NCBI RefSeq assembly: GCF_001949145.1
Contig: NW_019091573.1
Span: forward strand, 43,720-72,884
Origin: Acanthaster planci
Taxonomy: Eukaryota; Echinodermata; Asteroidea; Valvatida; Acanthasteridae
DNA length: 29,165 nucleotides
Direction: 5' to 3'
The notes beneath the pieces are model-generated. The model ran no database searches. It saw only the letters and a list, made by a program, of their open reading frames with translations, and was not told the origin of the DNA. The position numbers were made by a program, and so were the translations under genes. Of this stretch, positions 1 to 11,170 are shown piece after piece. Numbering within the stretch: position 1 is the stretch's first letter; each line of letters begins with the position of its first letter.

Positions 1-1937
1 TTAAACTCTTAAACGATCTTTGTCGAACTCCTTGGTATTTTTTTTAATGCATCCAGTCGCAGATAAACGTTTATATGTGATCTAAATATATATACAGGGG
101 ATTTTGCCTACAGTGGAATTATCCTACCGGAAAAGTGAACATAGTAAACCTCTCTACTAAACTAAGTTCTTCAAGATCCTGATTGAAACACTCCAAGAGA
201 AAAATCAAAAAACTGCGTGAACGTTTTGGAAAAGTAAAAGAACTGATTATTTTGTACACAAGAGCGAATAACAATTAAAAACAAAAACTGCGAAACTGCA
301 AAACAAAACAAAACAAACAGGAAATAGGCAAATTCAAATAAATCAAATTAAAAATCAACAAACAGCATACACATCTGACAGAGACTACAGTTACAATACC
401 TTTTATTGACATTCTTCCCGAAATATGTTGCTGGTGTGGGTCAAGGGCAAGTCAATGAAATAAAAAAGAACAAGACAGAAAATAAGACAACTATTTTAGC
501 CTTATTATTGACCTACCAAAGGTGAGGGTGGAGGCAAAAGAGGCATTTTATTGATTGAGAGAAAAACATTGGGGGTCCGTTTTATTTTCCTTCCTTCTAA
601 TAGTATATTTTAGAAAGGGCCATTAAACATTGCGTGACAAAAAATTAAAATTTTATGGGTCCACCCTTCCCCCACAAAATAAAGGTTTCTTAACCTTTAG
701 TTAGTTACACGTACTTCTAATTAAACTGTGTGCTGCTTAAAATAAAAGCTAAACAAAGGATAAGGAAAGACCCATCACCAGTTAGTTTAAAAATCATTAG
801 CCAGATTATGTGTAAAAATAAATAAACTCCAGTACTACAAGGCATTAGTACATCAAATGTATGATGCCAAACACTGTATGGTTGCATCTGAAAGAATACT
901 GCTAGTTTAGAAGTTTCCTGTTGATGCCTGACTTGCATCTCTGCCATTATGGATGATTAAGCAATGTTGTTTAACAGATTGATACGTAAAACCATCCTTT
1001 TCTCTAATTGGGCTGATGGTTCTCTGAGCTTTCTACACGTTCTGGCACTGGATTTGTGAATAAAATTAACAAGCTGTCTTTGGAATGAACTACTTATTCA
1101 GAAAAAGGGATAATGATTCACCTCTTCATTCAGCAACACCTTCAACATGTCTATGTTCCCTATTTACAATAAATTTTACAGCAGTGGTGCAGTTTTTGGA
1201 CTGCTTGTCACACCACTGCTGGGTTGTTATACAAGACCTTGATTTTTATTTAGAATACAGAATCACAACACAACAACATCATGATGTTCATATACATAAA
1301 TAAAGGGAAATAATCACTGGGTATAAGACCAGATGACCAAGGAGGCCATTCCACAGCATCATTGAGGGAAAATCACTCTGCCTTCTTCGGACTGCGATAA
1401 GACAATGACCTGCGGCACTGTCCTGTGACCAGCACAGACATCTCAAGACATCATGGCCCAGTTGTACAAGTTGCTTGCACTTAAGCACATAAGGGAAGAT
1501 TTTATGTGCTTTTGATGGCAATACACTTAACCCCACACACTGGAAAAAGGTGTTTAACTTTTGTTATGACAGGCTAATAGCTTTTATTTATCTGTGATTA
1601 TAGAGATCAATTGAGAGCTCATAAACTAAGCTTTCCAATGCAACCATACTTGAAATGGTCAGCTTCAGAAGTTCAGCGTACCAATCCATTACCAATCAAT
1701 CACCAATCCATTTTGTATTGCTATTTTTTTCATTTTTGATACACCTTAAAGATATAATTTTAGACATAAATTAAACTGACCAACGCACAAATTTCTAATT
1801 AAAAAAAGTTTATGACAAAGATCCAGCTTCTTATTTCCTTCATGAATATGCCACACTCAAATATCACGCACAAATAAGCATTGGGAAAATGTGGAGGCAA
1901 TGAAGGGCTCTATGGCACAAGCACAGGGAACACACAC
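1..1937. other. non-coding, nothing recognised
   Basis: AT-rich sequence with A-rich runs (for example around 270-360). The short open frames on both strands (717-947, 1085-1303, 1288-1536) have low-complexity or hydrophobic composition and match no family I know. I see no RNA gene or clear repeat. Confidence 0.5.
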
Positions 1938-2068
1938 CTGCAAAGGTTGGTGCATGGAGTTTGATGCAAGGGATGCCTGCAATTTCATCGAAGGCTTTCA
2001 TAGCTACAATGTGCAGCACGTTGGTAAACGTTCCTGGTTTTGCCACATTTTCACCAATATCACTGATA
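1938..2068 (-). other. candidate exon of an unidentified gene
   Basis: On the minus strand, 131 bases lie between an acceptor-like sequence (ATATTGCAG) ending at 2069 and a donor (CAG|GTGTGTG) after 1938. One frame is open throughout, entering with 1 base and leaving with 1 base. Its 43 codons have ordinary globular composition (ISDIGENVAKPGTF at the start, IPCIKLHAPTFA at the end). I do not recognise the family. The other exon-like stretch upstream (2211-2327) does not join in a compatible phase, so a common gene is not shown. It could be chance open sequence. Confidence 0.22.
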
Positions 2069-2210
2069 CTGCAATATTTTCAGCAATTTTCCAACCCACA
2101 CTCTTGCTTTTTTATGCATGAACATTTGTGTAAGAAACCAATTATGATGAAACATTCGACTGCTAGAGGTTGATCTCAATTTTGTGACAGATTCCTTGGC
2201 TCTGACTCAC

Positions 2211-2327
2211 GAGTAGCCACACTGGCAGCAAATCGTCCCTGCCGCTTAGAGGTAACTTTGTTGCCATCAAAGATTATACAGCTCCAAACTGGTACTTCAT
2301 AAAATACACAATTTCTCATGTGAATGG
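2211..2327 (-). other. candidate exon of an unidentified gene
   Basis: On the minus strand an open stretch contains EVPVWSCIIFDGNKV followed by RQGRFAASVATRE, and runs into a consensus donor (ACTC|GTGAGT) at 2211/2210. The upstream acceptor is weak (pyrimidine-rich, ending ATGAG near 2328). The pattern W-x-C-x-I...G...GRFAA is faintly like a double-stranded-RNA-binding fold, but too short to call. Unidentified; composition and donor make it look more coding than its surroundings. Confidence 0.2.
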
Positions 2328-2345
2328 AGTAGAAAAATTCATCCG

Positions 2346-5300
2346 TCAGACATCAGATTTTTAAGTGTGAGGTATCCAGTTTATCCCTAGAATTGCTGTG
2401 AATGTGTTGTTCCTTTTTTCTGAATTTGGCTCAAGAGAAATCTTTCAAAAGGGAAAGAATGTCAGAAATTTCACTGCCCACAATAATTCATCATTTTGTT
2501 TCCATTCACGGGTCCAGACGATAATTGTTATAAGGGAAAGGAAGGCTCCAACTTCATAAGTCTGGCTTCAACCCCCCCAAAAAAAATATGGAAACACAAT
2601 GCTAATGTGTGTACAGAACCAGATGGCAGCAAGGCTATGAGTGATAGGCAGCATATTGTAGTGACCTGCTATTCTGCACAAAGGCAAGAGCAAGATAGAT
2701 GTCAATATACAATATCCTCAGGATAATGACATGCTTTACCCAGTGATACTTGCGTGGGTTATGCACTGATGATGGAGTTAGGAAGGAGGTTTCAATCCGT
2801 GTAGAAAACATGCTGGACCCGTGTAATTTGGAGACAAGGGTGCACTTTCAAGAGACATAATATCCATGCAGTTTGAAGCAATTTCACCACATAGGACCCG
2901 TGTTTTCAGTGCTTGTGTGAAAGGACCTTTCATCGTTTTTTAAAAGAGATGAAGGAAGGTAGAATGTGAACAAACTTGCAAGACTCAAGCAATGGCGAGC
3001 ACCCCATATCAGCACCCTCTACATCGGAAGCACCATCACACTGATTAGACTGCTGGGTTGCATTCCCAGGGCAGGCTTCAGGTAACCTGACAATTCCCAA
3101 AGATTACTGTTGTATCAACCTAGAAAAACACAAGTGAAAAGAAGCAAATGTCAGATGCTAGGAAAGTAATCAAACAGGGTCACTTCTGTGATTGTTTACT
3201 GCAGTGTGTCAATGGCAAGAACGAAAGCCATAACCACTCAGAATTTGATGCCGACACACGCTAAGACGTAACCTTTTCATACAAGATTTTCTCAGTCCAA
3301 ACACTGCGCGGTATCTTTGATAAGTGACAGTAGATTGCCTTTGATAAACCTTTGACAAAAATATGTAAGATTTGCTCCAATTTTCTTAATGACTCAAAGA
3401 CTGTGGCTTATGATTCATAGCATCAGGTCCTTTTATTTTCCTTTCATACAAAATAATACTGACTGCTTTGAATGGTGTAGTATAACTAGCTTTCTCCAGG
3501 TGATCCATGGAATGGAATGATTTTCCTGAAGCAAAGCCGAGGAAAACTAGAAAACTCCATGGATCACCAACAGAGACTAGTTTATAACACCTCTCCCACA
3601 GATTCTCTTTAAATGTAATTGGTAACTGATTTACTTGATAAAAACACAAATAAAAACTATATCTATTTGAAAAAACATGTAGTTGAAAATCAACCAACAC
3701 TTTTCCAAACTACTTCTTTGCAAAATAGCTGAACCAAACTCTTGTTGTGCAAGGTCTTTGCAATGCACGTAATAAGCAGTGTGCACCTCGGTATGCATTT
3801 GCACAAAATGCCACTGGCAATGAATACAGTTCTTTGGTAACTGCGGGTATAGTACCTCAGTTGAAACAAGTAGAGTTCTTTTGGACGGGAAATGCCAGAT
3901 AGCACTAAAGTGAAATCCACGTGACTGGTTCTTGGCCAATCAAGATAGAGAATCTGTGGAGGGTTTTGTCCAACCTTCTGATGGCATCCATCATAGCAAG
4001 CATTACCCCTTTTTCTTTGCTCGAGTTAGTTCAATATCTGTGCTGTGTTTGCCCAACCCACTTCAGATCAAGGATGGCACGTATTCAGTACAACCTATAG
4101 AAAAAAGGGTAAAGCATATCTATCAATGGCACTACTCAGTTCAATTTACAGCAGAACTACGTTTCAATGTCAGAAGAATTCTTGGCCCTTTAAAATAGTA
4201 CATGATCATAACTTGTTAGCAAGTAAACTTGATACATGGAATTGAGCCAAAAAGAACATGAGACGGTTACATTATCTCACAAAATTTTGAACACTGAAAT
4301 ATTTTTAGGGTGAACAAAAAAATTGTCTTTGAATACAAAATAGTTTTAAAAGGAATTCATATACAGTCACATTGATATTTTGTAAATTCACAATGCAAAG
4401 TACTTTGAAAAGGCTGACTTAAAAATAGACTGACAGCAAATTCAGAAGTACATGTAAAGTCTAAAAATTTTTCAATAAATAAACAATGAAACTCACAATA
4501 AAAACAACAGATCTTCATACCAGGAGTAACAGGCAGAGGTGGTGTCTTGACAACATTCTTGACAACTGCGCATACATCTGGAACCAGCCCATCTCCCATA
4601 ATAAAAAAATAATGTAGTATTCTGGAAAAGGGATTGGTTTCCAATAATAATAAAAATTTCAGTATTCTAATTTATCCTTTGACATCCAACAACTTCCCCT
4701 GCAGAAAATCTGCACAATATGGAACACCATTGCTGAGCCCAAGGACTTGTCTTTAGTGTTCTGTGACGTCCATAATTATGTGGACACTGAGTTTTGATTG
4801 TTACTGGATTTAAATACTCAAGAAAGCCTCTCTGAGTGTGCCAAAGGCAGGCTCTTTACTACTGAATAAAACACAGGTAATACTTGTGACTTTTCGGGTG
4901 CTTGATTTTAAGTGAAAAGTGGAATTAACCAATCTATACAGTAAAAGTAAATCACCTAGTTCCCAAAACCTCTCACAAACCCAGTACAACTGTGGTCTAT
5001 CCAAGCATTATTTGATATGATTCACTTGGACTTCAAGCATTATCTTTACCATACCCGTGTAACTGATGATCAGTTCTTTCAAGGAGCTGCCCTGGAAGAG
5101 ACAGTGCAATCACTCACCCATGGAGTCCATGGCACACTGTGAAAGGTACTTTTGTGGGTGAGTTTCTGTCCAAAAAAAACCAATTCAAATAAGCTTCTTG
5201 TCGTGGATTGCATGTCACAGACCAAATAAAAGCACAGGTGCAATGAACCTGAATAATCTTCCAACCACTTTTTACAGCCCATGACAATTAAATATTAAGA

Positions 5301-6509
5301 GACAAAAAGTTACACAAGTTACCAAACTGTGCATATATATGTTCTAGTGTTTTTTTTTAGAAATTTTATGAAAAGCCGTTGCAAAATTCACAGTCAACCA
5401 TTACAAAGTTATTTTTGTGTGTTAACCATTTCTTAAGTTTGATCCTTACATGTAAACTTGTTTCTCTGAATTTCAGAATCCGTGTCCACATATGTAATTT
5501 TAATTATAATTACAATTATATGATTCCTGTCACAAATTTTGACTTTTGAAAAAAAACAAGACACAGCAGCCTGGATGTACTTTTAATATACAGCTAAAGT
5601 AGTTGTTGACTTAGAGTCATTTGAATAATACAGAGCAGCGTCATGATAACGAACACAATATACAATACAATATGTAACAACATTCACGCCAAATTCCCTG
5701 AAGCAATTACCAGTTACCCACAAATCCATTCCCCATTTAAAGGGGGAGCAACCTGCCTCACAATCTTTTCTGAATGAGGAATTGGGGCAAACATTTCCAA
5801 TGAAGAGATCAAGTTAAAAGAAGTAACACTGAAATACATGTATGTGGATTTTCTTCAAGGCATTTCTTCCATATCTCACCTTCAGGGTAGTTTTCAGTGG
5901 AAGTCAAACCCCGAAATAAAAAAGGTTTGCAAGTTTTCCTTCAGTCATCTCTCAAAAATGCTGTATGGTCATGGTAGTATCCCTTTCTAACATGAAGCTT
6001 TAATAGATGTGTCGGGAACCATCAATTGAAAGGAAACAAAACTATGTAATGAAGATTTCTGTAAGTTTAGTGGCAAATATTAATCTCCTGGCATGTGTAC
6101 TTTCCACTTTAATTTTTTTACAAGGTAAAAATCTTTACCTCTCTAGTGATAACCAGCAAGAGTTTCCACATCAGCAATATTCCCATATTGCCTCCAGGTA
6201 CTCAGTGGCTGGTCTACACAGCCACCCATTCACACATTACACATGTGCCTATGAATGATGCAGATCATGCCGGGTGCTGACAGTGGTTTCTCTGAAAGTA
6301 AAATTGTCCTTAGGTTTCAAGTCATTACCATCAGTCCTTTAGATGTTTCTTTTAAGTAAAGCAAAGTTTCCATGTTCAGTAAATGTACACAGAAAATTCA
6401 GGAGCCAAGAGGTACATGTTTGTTCAATATACCCAACTGTTATAGCAGTGTTGATTACGCATGTACCAACGCTGAATTGTAGGATATTTCTTCCTGCGAT
6501 CTTGTATTT
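2346..6509. other. non-coding, nothing recognised
   Basis: About 4 kb of AT-rich DNA. Open frames up to about 100 codons (3386-3700, 3631-3939 and 4357-4644, all minus) carry no motif I recognise and overlap one another. A minus-strand stretch near 3000-3075 is open with Gly/Ala/Asp-rich composition, but it is too short to assign. A near-palindrome (ccccatttaaaggggg) lies near 5733. Confidence 0.45.
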
Positions 6510-6628
6510 TTCAACACTCTGGGACACAACCAAGAAGCAATATTTGCTACCAAAAGAGGCCAACAACAGTGGCTAAATTCAAGTTCAACATACACTGTAC
6601 CTCCACACACTTCTCAGACTTTGTGTGC
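6510..6628. repeat. diverged dispersed repeat, copy A
   Basis: This segment aligns by eye with 24712-24837 in the same orientation. Shared blocks are TTTTCAACA..(C/G)TGGGACA near the left, then CAGTGTACCTCCACA / CTGTACCTCCACACA, and CTTCTCA(G/C)ACTTTGTGT at the right. Both copies have partly open minus-strand frames with a shared LNxNLAxV-like stretch, so they may derive from the same old coding sequence, perhaps a transposase. That origin is inference. No terminal repeats or target duplications are visible. Confidence 0.55.
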
Positions 6629-7496
6629 AGGCACAGATAAAACATCAGCCAGAGTTGGTGAGACAGGGCAACTGCTGTGGCTTATCCCATCAGATACATG
6701 TATGTCTACATATACAGATAGCTTGATCCTATTTTCATATGTCCTCTTACGTGAAGAGATTCAAGACAGTCTGTGTACTTGCACATCCAATCATTTACCG
6801 GACAATCTGTAATGCCATTACCCAAGACTTCAGGACATACAAGCAGAAGACATAGCCATTGACAACTTTACCTGATGTAGGTCGTTCTGATGCAGCCATC
6901 AGATGCAGGAGAAACTCAAGTTCTTATTTATGAGGCATGTTCCAGCATTCTGTCAGGGTTGTGCTGCACATAAACATGCTGTAGTGAGGGAACACAAGAC
7001 AATGTGCATTAAGCACACATTAAATAAACTGTATGAAACATCAGTCTGAAAATATAATCTAGTTCATGCCGGAAGTGACGGGAGTGTGGAACCGGCTTAG
7101 ACTATATGTATACCCATATGACCCCTCATATTTTTGTTGTAAACCTCCAATGAATATTCATTCAGTCTAAGATCTTTCAAGATGCTGTAGTTAAACTACA
7201 TGTACAGAGGTTCATCCGTTCACGGAACGGAATGACCCGCTTTTTCATTGCTTTTTATCCTTGCATATCAATTTTCATTTGACAGCTCCCTTTCGAGCTA
7301 TCTACCAAATTTCAAACCAATTGCTTATGTATTTCAATAGACATAAGGCTCTAAGGTACCTTTAATGTTACATGACTTGTCACCTGATGACGTCATTATC
7401 ACAGCAGTTCAATTTCTCTTGAAAACACTTCCCTTTCTCTCTACAAAGTTTCATTCCAATGAGACGTGTGCTTAAGGAGACTCATGTACAGGACTC
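6629..7496. other. non-coding, possible old repeats
   Basis: No gene is recognisable. Between about 7190 and 7490 the sequence has the style of an interspersed repeat consensus (motifs such as ttcatttgacagctccctt and acaaagtttcattcca), but no second copy is in the window, so this stays an impression. TACATGTA palindromes occur at about 6702 and 7199. Confidence 0.35.
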
Positions 7497-7990
7497 TATA
7501 ATAATAATGAGTAATTGACATTTATAAAGCACAGAATCCATTAAGCTGCTCCCAGGCGCTGTACATCAAAATATAAATAAATAAATAAAACCTACATGTA
7601 AAATCGTTAATATGAAACAAAAAATGCTTGTTTAAAAAGGTGCGTCTTCAGCCCGGTCTTAAAACTCTCCAAATTCCTAGACTCTCTAAGATGAACTTCA
7701 AGCTAGTTCCAGAGATGGGGACCAGCCACAGAAAACATCCTCTCACCAGCAGAAGACTGCCTAGTTTTTGGAAGAGTAAGCCTAGATGAGTCCAGCACGG
7801 AACGAGTGAATCGACAAGCAAATCACTTAAATAACTTGGAGCACTGTGGAGGAGACATTAGTAAAGATCAGGAGACATACTTACCCAAAAATTACCCAAT
7901 ATTTTACTGGCAACCAATGTAATCGCATCAGCGCAGGAATAATGTGGTCAAATTTCTTGCCATTAGTGGTGTCAAAGCTTGACAGGGGCT
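7497..7990. repeat. dispersed repeat resembling a widespread metazoan family
   Basis: The block begins with an ATAATAATAATGAGTAATTG / ATTTATAAAGCAC segment. It continues through a GGCGCTGTACATC block, an (AAAT)n run at about 7572-7589, GGTGCGTCTTCAG, and TTCCAGAGATGGGGACCAGC. This order resembles a high-copy repeat I have seen in many aquatic animal genomes (…TTTATAAAGCGC…AAGCGCTGTACA…GTGTCTTCAG…TTCCAGAG…). I recall no agreed name and see no terminal structure. No second copy lies in this window, so the call rests on recognition alone. Confidence 0.45.
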
Positions 7991-9196
7991 GCCAAGACAA
8001 CAGGCCAAAAAAGAATTTTCAACAAGTTCAGTTTCTGTCCTTTCCTCTATAGCGAATACAAGTAGACAGTGTCATAATTCAAGGTACATGTACACACATG
8101 TTCCTTGTATTTCTCCTTGAAGCACGGTTACAATTTTGAGTTTTGAACAATTCAAGAAATAAAAACTGACTTTAGACATTGTTATTCTGACATGAAACAA
8201 ACCTGAAACTAGCAAATATGAAATTTCATTTGACATTCACAGTCATACATGTACACAGGTATTTAGAGTCAGCATTTGAAAAGTGGTAAATATAAAGTTG
8301 AAAAATAGTAGAATATTTTCAAAATTAAAAATATCTTCATTGGCTTCCCTTTAATCAGATATAAGTACATGCACATGGTGTAAATTGGAATGCAGTGAGT
8401 ATGCAACAAACATCGCTGTGCACATTTATGCATGCATGTATTACAGTGACATACGTGTAAAACTTTCCTGAGACAAGAAAAAATGGCCTCATGGAAACTC
8501 ACCCCTTTACTGCCTTAATGAATTTCCTGCTCCATCAGTCAAACGTTCATCAGTACACCCCGTCAACCTGAATGGTGTCCTTTTGTGACCACCAGATGAG
8601 TGACAAAGTGGAATGGCTGGGCATGGTCTATCTGCTGGCTCTCTCCCAAGACAGCACAATGGTGTCAGTAGACCAGCATAGATGCGTTCTCATTGTACAT
8701 GCAGTCCTGATGAAAAGCAACAAAAGAAGAACAACTTTAATCAACTGATTGTGGATGATTTACACACACATGTACATGTACCCTGTATTCAACCAAAAAG
8801 CTAATACACTGGTATCTCCTTACTTCTCCAGAAACATAACATTTCAGTCAGGAATTTTATAAAAGGAAAAACCAGTTATTTCCAAATATAGAACTTCATC
8901 AAAGTCATCAAAATAAAACACCCATTTATAATGAATATACATGTATTATACACCAAAGAAAGTAAAAATGTTCGTTTAAGTGACTGGGTAGGAATTAGAG
9001 CATATTTGTTTTCTTCAAGAATGAAGGGTAGAATGTATACATGTAGCTGTGGAATGGGCGGAGGAATGTGTACTGGAATTTTTAGTGGTACAAGAAGCAT
9101 ACCCTTGCAGGCGGCACTTCATGTTGGCAGGGATGTGATTGGAGGATTGTGAAAAAACTGAAACTGTGAGCACAAAGCGCGAAGCCATTGCGGTAT
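7991..9196. other. non-coding, nothing recognised
   Basis: AT-rich DNA with several TACATGTA palindromes (about 8084, 8245, 8771, 8939, 9038). Short open frames on both strands show no family signature. Confidence 0.45.
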
Positions 9197-9228
9197 TGGG
9201 TTTAAAGTTTAAAAGTTTAAAGTTTAGA
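9197..9228. repeat. short tandem repeat (tttaaag)n
   Basis: Three to four imperfect units of tttaaagt/tttaaaag sit just before a region of open frames. No function is suggested. Confidence 0.7.
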
Positions 9229-9674
9229 TGCTCAGAGATGCATTCTAATTAAGCCTCTTTCGGGGATGTTTTAAGCAAAAATATTTTGTAATTACTGCCC
9301 CTTATGAAGTTATTTTGTATTGTAATTTTAGCAACCGTGGAAAAATCAAGCATTTTTATTTCTAATTTCATTTCGTTTAAGGATCTCAGTCCACTGGTAA
9401 GAAAATGTGAACTTTTTAAAGTTGTTTTGCACATAAGTTCCACTAAAACAAAACAGGAGAAGCCTGCAGCCAATGGATCATGCATGTGTTGCCATCGTTC
9501 TCATGTGTGAGTAGTCAAATCATGTGCGTACGGTTTCCACAGCGGTGTACGTACATGTATGTACGACGCTGGGCTCGATACGATCGCTGGGTTTCATATT
9601 TTACTCACATATAATGCATGCAAAATACCATTTGGGCTAGGGGTCTTGGAAAAAGCACATAAACACAGACCCCT

Positions 9675-10054
9675 TTGATTATATATCTATATTTAACTCA
9701 TTTAAGTAAAAAGAGTAATTCCCCAGCACCAGTTATCAAGGTGTTAACATCTATATCTTGGGCACAAAAAATGGCTGGAATTGATGATCCAACAGTCTTT
9801 TCACTCGTACAGTTTACTCTAGAAGGCCTTAACAATGGCTCTCTTAACCAATTGCACAGAAAAGGCCAGTACCTGCATCAGTTCTGAAGGAATCCATAGA
9901 TTCTTACTTGTATAATGTAAACAAAGTAGCACATCTTATGACCTTGAGATCAGTTACAATGTGTCTTTTGGCATACACTTTTTTTTTACGATTTTGTGAA
10001 CTTGCTCATATCAAGATTTCTCATGTTTCTGTGGTGGTCAAACTTTGTCAAGTC
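9675..10054 (+). pseudogene. tyrosine recombinase remnant (N-terminal half)
   Basis: Phage-integrase-type tyrosine recombinases cut and rejoin DNA through an Arg-His-Arg-Tyr active site. In animals they occur in DIRS/Ngaro retroelements, Cryptons and stand-alone 'xerD-like' elements. The first frame (9675-9884) reads like the SAM-like core-binding domain: YLYLTHLSKK, SPAPVIKVLTSISWAQKMAG, then LVQFTLEGL, which fits the family pattern of a SIxWAHxxAG helix followed by LEGxKR. It stops at 9882-9884. The next frame from 9881 continues the same protein: LKESIDSYL, TLRSVTMCLLAY, FLRFCELAHIKISHV. The Arg of FLRFCEL (codon 9988-9990) is where the first catalytic Arg belongs. A stop follows near 10055, and the His, second Arg and Tyr motifs are absent up to the assembly gap at 10463. 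It is truncated and frameshifted. It belongs to a different subgroup from the recombinase at 28.2 kb. Confidence 0.75.
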
Positions 10055-10462
10055 TAGGGTTCTCTCAGGTTTCCATACCGCGCACTTTCTCACAAACCCT
10101 GAGTGTTCCTACTACATGTAGTTCAACATAGCCCCGACATAATATTTAAATCGTTGCATTTTCTGTGTAAAGTGGCCCCAGCGCTTGTTCATTGTCATAA
10201 TCATAAATTAACCATATCCTCATCAACATTAATCTGCTACAATGGGTTCTAGTCCATTAGTTCATACCAGACATATATAAACGTATTCTTGTACGCTACG
10301 CTTACGTGACACACTTCGCCATGGCATATGTATGTGACAATCTGCCTCTCTCTAGCAGGAGTTTGTTCTGTCAGAATGTAAGTTCACATTTGTCCTAAAC
10401 GTTTTGGAACTTTTATCATTCATTTATCGTTATGCACAGTTCTGGCCTGTTCGCATTGACAG

Positions 10463-11003
10463 NNNNNNNNNNNNNNNNNNNNNNNNNNNNNNNNNNNNNN
10501 NNNNNNNNNNNNNNNNNNNNNNNNNNNNNNNNNNNNNNNNNNNNNNNNNNNNNNNNNNNNNNNNNNNNNNNNNNNNNNNNNNNNNNNNNNNNNNNNNNNN
10601 NNNNNNNNNNNNNNNNNNNNNNNNNNNNNNNNNNNNNNNNNNNNNNNNNNNNNNNNNNNNNNNNNNNNNNNNNNNNNNNNNNNNNNNNNNNNNNNNNNNN
10701 NNNNNNNNNNNNNNNNNNNNNNNNNNNNNNNNNNNNNNNNNNNNNNNNNNNNNNNNNNNNNNNNNNNNNNNNNNNNNNNNNNNNNNNNNNNNNNNNNNNN
10801 NNNNNNNNNNNNNNNNNNNNNNNNNNNNNNNNNNNNNNNNNNNNNNNNNNNNNNNNNNNNNNNNNNNNNNNNNNNNNNNNNNNNNNNNNNNNNNNNNNNN
10901 NNNNNNNNNNNNNNNNNNNNNNNNNNNNNNNNNNNNNNNNNNNNNNNNNNNNNNNNNNNNNNNNNNNNNNNNNNNNNNNNNNNNNNNNNNNNNNNNNNNN
11001 NNN
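10463..11003. other. assembly gap (541 N)
   Basis: An unbroken run of N. Open frames crossing it are artefacts. The missing C-terminal half of the 9.7-kb recombinase could lie partly here, although a stop and about 400 bases intervene. Confidence 1.
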
Positions 11004-11118
11004 GAAGCATAACGACTGTTTCATGTTTGGACTCAATGACTATTACATATACTGAATTGTTTCATTGTCTGGTAATTACACAGCTGAACTCTGTAGAGAG
11101 AGCAGGTTGCACAGGGCC

Positions 11119-11170
11119 CTTTTATCCTTTAGCCTATCCTTTAATTATCCTTTTATCCTTTAATTATCCC
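11119..11170. repeat. tandem repeat of ttttatcctttaattatcc
   Basis: About two and a half units of a 19-base motif, the first unit variant (tttatcctttagcctatcc). A simple minisatellite just after the gap. Confidence 0.8.

Noticed and set aside
2211-2327. Double-stranded-RNA-binding domain
   Set aside because: Only the central W-C-I...G...AA pattern fits; the conserved C-terminal KKxAK is absent.
10404-11055. Long open frames of about 200 codons on both strands
   Set aside because: They consist of the N gap; only a few real codons lie at each edge.
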